Source: Glaciimonas sp. PCH181
GTDB taxonomy: Bacteria; Pseudomonadota; Gammaproteobacteria; Burkholderiales; Burkholderiaceae_D
Length of the DNA stretch: 64,000 bases
Assembly: GCF_003056055.1 (NCBI RefSeq)
Contig: NZ_PYFP01000002.1
Location: 1-64,000, forward strand
Reading direction: 5' to 3'
The translations under genes were made by a program, and so were the position numbers. Below, one piece after another: positions 60,145 to 64,000 of the stretch. Each line of letters starts with the position of its first letter. Position 1 is the stretch's first letter. The notes beneath the pieces are model-generated. The model had not been told where the DNA came from and did not search any database. It saw only the letters and a list, made by a program, of their open reading frames with translations.

Positions 60145-60759
60145 ATGAAATCCACTCATAATCGCGAGCCATGGAATAAAGGCAAACTGATTGGGCAAAA
60201 GCCGCCACTTTAGCCAAAGGACATCTGGGCAATTCGAATCCACCTTCAAAATAACCAGCAGATTCGAGACTTGGCGATGTTCAACCTTGCCATCGATAGC
60301 AAGTTGCGTGGCTGTGATCTCGTCAATTTATGTGTTCACGATGTCACGCATGGCAACCAAATTTTAACCAGAACGATGGTCGTGCAGCGCAAGACCAAAC
60401 GGCCCGTCCAATTTGAATTGACCGAACCAACCAGGCAAGCAGTCTTAACCTGGATTGATAAAGCGCATCTGAAGCCAGAGCAGCACATATTTCCGAGCCG
60501 TCTTACAAAGTCACCCCATGTTTCAACACGACAATATTCCCGTATCGTGCACCGTTAGATTTCAGCCATTGGCCTCGATTCATCAGTATTTGGTACGCAC
60601 ACCATGCGGCGAACCAAAGTGACTTTGATCTATAGGCGGACAAAAAACCTGCGTGCGGTCCAGCTCCTGCTGGGCCACATGAGACTGGAAAGTACAGTCC
60701 GTTACCTGGGCATTGAAGTGGATGACGCGTTGGAAATTTCAGAGCAGGCCGAAATTTAA
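60145..60759 (+). pseudogene. tyrosine recombinase with two in-frame amber codons
   Basis: From ATG 60145 to TAA 60757-60759 the frame is uninterrupted in phase (205 codons) except for TAG at 60208-60210 (normally Lys in a PPxKPKDIWAIRI segment) and TAG at 60556-60558 (normally Trp after RIVHR). All catalytic residues are present: Arg in SKLRGCDL, Lys in QRKTKRPV, HTMR (HxxR), His in LLGHMRLE, Tyr in TVRYLGIE. It belongs to a short (~200 residue) integrase-like family common in Burkholderiales. Two separate nonsense changes without frameshifts indicate slow decay. Confidence 0.85.
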
Positions 60760-60949
60760 GTCGCGTTGCATAATAGCGGTCATACGGCCGTTTTATTACG
60801 GATAGTCATATGACTGCTTTTTTCGATTCTGGTGAACGCGTACAGTCGACCATAACCAGCACTGGCTTTTCCTCTCCATTGCGGTAACTGATTCCGTGCA
60901 CTGCTCCGAAGCGGCCATTGCACCGAGGGTATCCGCTTCCCGTTTGCTT

Positions 60950-62176
60950 TCAAGTAGTTCGGGTCGCTTCAATACGTGAGCTGATAGCAGTCAGAACAGC
61001 AGAAAACATCAGCAGCGCTGCGCTTGCGACAAAAGTGCTTTGGTAGCCGTTTGTGTCGAATAACAGGCCACCCATAGTTGAGCCAAGAGCGATAGCCATT
61101 TGGATGACGGCCACAAGCAGACCGCCGCCCGCTTCAGCATCGTTTGGGAAAGTCTTGGCCACCCAAGCCCACCAACCTACAGGGGCCGCGGTACCTGTCA
61201 TTCCCCACAACCCAAGAAGCACGAAAACAATCGCCGTCATGCTTCCGAACGCAATTAGTGCCAAGCTAATCACTGCCATCAAAATTGGAATTGCAATGAG
61301 AGTTTGGTAGAAGCGGCGTTGTAGCGCTTTGCCGATGAACAAAGTGCCGATAAAACCTGCGATACCCATTACCAGCAGGATGAGCGAGAGCGTGGGCACC
61401 TGAACCTTCGTTATTGTTTCAAGAAACGGGCGCACATAGGTGAACAGCGCGAACTGGCCCATGAAGAAAAGGCTGCTGGCAGCCATTCCTACTGCTACAC
61501 CAGGTCGCTTGAACAGCGCGAATACTTTGAAGACATTGCCGGCACCTGAAGCACGTGCTTCTACCCGCATGGAAGGAAGTGCGAACCATTGCCAAACCAG
61601 TGTAATCAGCGCCACCGGAACTAGGCAAAAAAATGCGCCTCGCCATCCGATGATGGTACCGAGATAAGCACCTAACGGTGCAGCTACGACCATGGCTAGC
61701 GCATTGCCACCATTGAGGATGGCCAAGGCGCGTGGAACTTGGAACGGCGGTACCAGCCGGATAGCGGTGGCCGCTGACATTGACCAAAAACCTCCGATGA
61801 CGACACCGATTAACGCGCGACCCAGCATATACGTGAAGTAGTTAGGTGCCAGTCCAATGATGACGCCGGATAGGCCCATTGCCGCCGTCAGCAGCATCAA
61901 AAGTGTCTTGCGATTCAGGCTACCCGCCAGAGCTGAGATGAACAAGCTCGTCACCACGGCAAATGCGCCTGAAATCGCAATCCCTTGTCCGGCCATGCCT
62001 TCCGTTACATGAAGGTCGTTTGCCATCGGAGTCAGCAGACTTACGGGCATAAATTCCGATGCGACCAGTGCAAACGCACCAATCGACATCGCGAAGATAC
62101 TGCTCCAGGAGGCAGTTTCGGACTTACTCCCGTTATTAGTGTTGTTTAGAGAAATGGATGGGATTGGTGTAGTCAT
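60950..62176 (-). CDS. MFS transporter, DHA1 family (NepI/AraJ-like exporter)
   Basis: A ~408-residue protein with 12 membrane helices. Landmarks: IFAMSIGAFALVASEFMPVS (TM1), the loop 2-3 motif LAGSLNRKTLLML, and ALIGVVIGGFWSMSAATAIR. This group exports sugars, nucleosides or drugs by proton antiport. The ATG at 62176 (MTTPIPS) is preferred; a start at 62209 is possible, with no clear ribosome site for either. It follows the cyclophilin-like gene by ~115 bases, and the two are probably controlled together. Confidence 0.88.
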   Translation of the reverse strand: MTTPIPSISLNNTNNGSKSETASWSSIFAMSIGAFALVASEFMPVSLLTPMANDLHVTEGMAGQGIAISGAFAVVTSLFISALAGSLNRKTLLMLLTAAMGLSGVIIGLAPNYFTYMLGRALIGVVIGGFWSMSAATAIRLVPPFQVPRALAILNGGNALAMVVAAPLGAYLGTIIGWRGAFFCLVPVALITLVWQWFALPSMRVEARASGAGNVFKVFALFKRPGVAVGMAASSLFFMGQFALFTYVRPFLETITKVQVPTLSLILLVMGIAGFIGTLFIGKALQRRFYQTLIAIPILMAVISLALIAFGSMTAIVFVLLGLWGMTGTAAPVGWWAWVAKTFPNDAEAGGGLLVAVIQMAIALGSTMGGLLFDTNGYQSTFVASAALLMFSAVLTAISSRIEATRTT

Positions 62177-62292
62177 GAAGTACTTCATTAAATTTGATAC
62201 GCACACCAAGGAACGTTTAAGGAAACGCCAGCGATAGCTTTGCCTTTCAGATACGTGGTGCCTGGGGACTTAAAATACCGAGGTCTGCGGCA

Positions 62293-62793
62293 TCAATTTT
62301 TTAATAGTTCAATCCGTACCTTATACGGTCCGGATTGAGCCAAGATGGGTAAGCCTTCGTCCACTCTGCCTAGAGGAAAAAGGTCCTTCGAATAAGAACG
62401 GCCTTTGATAAATATGGCTAGGTTGCCCCACGGAGCGTAGTGCGTGAGTTCACCAGCCAGAGGGGTCATGCCATCAGGTGCTCCGTCCTTGGATAGCTTG
62501 CGCGGCAGATTCGAAACTCGCTCAATGCTGGCGTAATCCTCCATCGTAAGCGTCAGCGGTAACAACGATGCGAAGTCACGCGCGGTGGAATTGTCATACA
62601 AAGTAGCGATAGCGCTTTGGCCATCTACAGTAAGGCGTATCTTCATGCGGAGCTCCTTGGAGAACGCGGACGAGGCATTGGTCGATGGCTGAGCCTCCGA
62701 AAAACCGGCTGTGCAAGCAATCATCACTAGCATCAACAGCATCAGCGCATTGCGGGGAAACGAAATCCACGAAAAGTCGATAGGCTTTTTCAT
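62293..62793 (-). CDS. secreted cyclophilin-like fold protein
   Basis: A 166-residue protein with an N-terminal hydrophobic signal (ALMLLMLVMIACTAGFSEAQ) and a cyclophilin-like (PF18050-type) domain: MKIRLTVDGQSAIATLYDNS, ARDFASLLPLTLTMEDYASI, LTHYAPWGNLAIFIKGRSYS. The catalytic arginine of true cyclophilins is not evident, so prolyl isomerase activity is doubtful. IAC before the cleavage site could make it a lipoprotein. Function unknown; divergent from LysR. Confidence 0.8.
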   Translation of the reverse strand: MKKPIDFSWISFPRNALMLLMLVMIACTAGFSEAQPSTNASSAFSKELRMKIRLTVDGQSAIATLYDNSTARDFASLLPLTLTMEDYASIERVSNLPRKLSKDGAPDGMTPLAGELTHYAPWGNLAIFIKGRSYSKDLFPLGRVDEGLPILAQSGPYKVRIELLKN

Positions 62794-62830
62794 AGCCTGT
62801 ATCTTGACGAAGATAGCGCTCTTTGACTAC

Positions 62831-62869
62831 CTAATAAATACTTAATGAGCTTATTAGATATACTAATTA
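62831..62869. promoter_or_regulatory. LysR operator candidate in divergent region
   Basis: ATTAGATATACTAAT (62853-62867) is a perfect ATTAG-N5-CTAAT palindrome of T-N11-A type. A further CTAATAA half-site at 62831-62837 pairs with TTATTAG at 62851-62857. Located between the cyclophilin-like gene and the LysR gene. Confidence 0.6.
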
Positions 62870-62893
62870 ATGTTCTTTTGAAAATGATGACAA

Positions 62894-63814
62894 ATGGCTA
62901 AACGCAACTTCAATGACCTCGTGTACTTCGTCACTGTGGCACGCGAAGGGAGCTTCACGCGCGCTGCGGCAGAGCTGGGCGTGACTCAATCAGCGCTTAG
63001 CCAAGCCATAAGCGGTCTGGAGTCAAAACTTCAAATTCGACTGCTCACACGCACGACGCGTAGCGTCTCTCCAACTGCTGCCGGAGAGCGCCTCTTGAAT
63101 GCTATTGGTCGCCGCTTCGATGAGATTGAGTCGGAACTTGATGAGTTGACGGAGCTACGGGACAAGCCCGCAGGCACCGTTCGTATCACTTGTGGCGATT
63201 ACGTGTTGCATAGTGTCCTGCTGCCTAAGCTCACTCCATTGCTGCGTGAATACCCAGAGATAAAGCTGGAATTCGATGTGAACTACGGCTTTCGTGACAT
63301 TGTGGCAGACCGCTTTGACGCCGGGGTGCGTCTTGGCAACACAATCGACAAAGACATGATTGCAGTGCCTATCGGTCCACCTATGCGCTTGGCAGTGGTG
63401 GCATCCCCCCTTTACTTCGAGACGAATCCCATTCCTAAGGTGCCGCAGGACCTCATGGCGCACCAATGCATCAATCAACGTATGCAAAGCTCGGGCGGAC
63501 TTTATGTGTGGGACTTTGAGCGCCGCGGACGTAAGGTAAACGTACGCGTAGACGGCCAACTGATTTTCAACACCACCCAACCACAGGTGGATGCCGCATT
63601 AGCTGCGCTGGGCATTGCGCTGCTACCTGAAGATGAGCTGGAGCCACACATAGAGTCAGGTCGGCTAATTCGAGTATTAGCGGACTGGTGCGCGCCATTT
63701 GGTGGATATCAACTGTATTATCCAAGTCGGCGACAACCATCACCGGCCTTCTCATTGGTTGTCGATGCGCTGCGTATGACCAGCGCGAAAAACATAAAGT
63801 TGGGACGTGGGTAA
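62894..63814 (+). CDS. LysR-family regulator
   Basis: A 306-residue regulator. The winged HTH at residues ~1-62 reads NDLVYFVTVAREGSFTRAAA, ELGVTQSALSQAISGLESKL. The effector domain has GTVRITCGDYVLHSVLLPKL and LADWCAPFGGYQLYYPSRRQ. It closely resembles the LysR group that controls MFS and oxidoreductase genes. It is divergent from the cyclophilin-like and MFS genes and likely controls them. A degraded copy of its last ~50 residues lies at 58840-58999. Confidence 0.92.
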   Translation: MAKRNFNDLVYFVTVAREGSFTRAAAELGVTQSALSQAISGLESKLQIRLLTRTTRSVSPTAAGERLLNAIGRRFDEIESELDELTELRDKPAGTVRITCGDYVLHSVLLPKLTPLLREYPEIKLEFDVNYGFRDIVADRFDAGVRLGNTIDKDMIAVPIGPPMRLAVVASPLYFETNPIPKVPQDLMAHQCINQRMQSSGGLYVWDFERRGRKVNVRVDGQLIFNTTQPQVDAALAALGIALLPEDELEPHIESGRLIRVLADWCAPFGGYQLYYPSRRQPSPAFSLVVDALRMTSAKNIKLGRG

Positions 63815-64000
63815 CTTTAGTCAAGTTCGCAAGCATTCAAGAAATTGTCATCAAAGCTGATGACTAATAAACTTCAGCAGCAGTCGTTCAGCTCGGAATA
63901 TCTACTCCGCATCACGAACGGCCGCTTCCATTTTTTCACCTTGTGGTGAATGGCCGCTTTCGTTTTTCGTCGATGATGGCTCAGGGTCGGCTGCGGTCTT

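Noticed and set aside
36993..60759. Three in-frame amber codons in two genes, suggesting amber suppression or recoding
   Set aside because: Several intact genes here end naturally in TAG (for example those ending at 9447, 36917 and 41878), and other pseudogenes decay by different routes. Ordinary nonsense mutation is simpler.
58492..60759. Prophage or integrative element with cargo or defence genes
   Set aside because: Only recombinase and LysR fragments and a housekeeping carbonic anhydrase are present; no structural, replication or defence genes.
63921..63980. TTCACC/GGTGAA hairpin near the right edge
   Set aside because: A short stem within partly repeated GGCCGCTT-type sequence; it may be a weak terminator for the LysR gene but is too close to the window edge to judge.

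Overview
The window looks like chromosomal DNA of a Gram-negative betaproteobacterium, most likely order Burkholderiales and plausibly Oxalobacteraceae. This is inferred from the rRNA operon layout and leader motifs, the porin and TonB-receptor outer membrane genes, and the protein families present. Genus cannot be fixed without a 16S search.

Layout. (1) 1-1115: one end of an IS66-family insertion sequence with a frameshifted tnpB. (2) 1299-7191: a complete rRNA operon on the minus strand (16S, tRNA-Ile, tRNA-Ala, 23S, 5S) with two clear tandem promoters, boxA motifs, a 16S processing stem, a perfect 15-bp hairpin in the 23S-5S spacer and a terminator. (3) 7397-9447: a zinc-ribbon metallopeptidase-like gene and a DUF218 (YdcF/SanA/ElyC) gene. 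(4) 9610-30798: an approximately 21-kb Wzx/Wzy-type exopolysaccharide or capsule locus, all on the minus strand. It reads, in transcription order: WecA-like initiating transferase, wza, wzb, wzc, tviB/wbpO, tviC/wbpP, sugar aminotransferase, acyltransferase, wzx flippase, GT2, a fused GT4-GT4 double glycosyltransferase, GT4, asnB-type amidotransferase, EpsG-type polymerase, GT4. Together these genes can start a lipid-linked repeat unit, make UDP-HexNAc uronic acid and an N-acylated amino sugar, assemble, flip, polymerise and export the polymer under Wzc/Wzb tyrosine phosphorylation control.

(5) 31683-38678: a small secreted protein; a three-gene cluster (class III aminotransferase, FAD-linked D-2-hydroxyacid dehydrogenase, DUF1338/2-oxoadipate dioxygenase-like) with a divergent LysR gene, which fits the end of lysine/2-aminoadipate catabolism; and an acyl-CoA synthetase gene broken by a single amber codon. 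(6) 38955-49679: NTF2-like protein, small proteins, secreted M20 peptidase, TonB receptor with a repeat-rich upstream region, GST, a lone branched-chain-type binding protein divergent from a TetR gene, and an acyl-CoA synthetase. (7) 50092-51878: CzcE-like protein and two gene remnants (enoyl-CoA hydratase and porin) joined head to head.

(8) 52463-58382: a D-amino-acid uptake and oxidation operon (Asp/Glu-type racemase, polar amino-acid ABC transporter, RidA-like deaminase, DadA-like oxidase) with a divergent IclR regulator. (9) 58492-60759: decayed mobile DNA, with two tyrosine-recombinase remnants and a LysR tail around an intact beta-carbonic anhydrase. (10) 60950-63814: MFS exporter and cyclophilin-like secreted protein, divergent from a LysR regulator.

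No CRISPR array, prophage structural genes or clear anti-phage system was seen. The points most worth a second look are the aminoadipate-type cluster, the fused glycosyltransferase in the polysaccharide locus, the operator-like repeats at several divergent promoters, the spacer hairpin in the rRNA operon, and the nonsense or junction pseudogenes.
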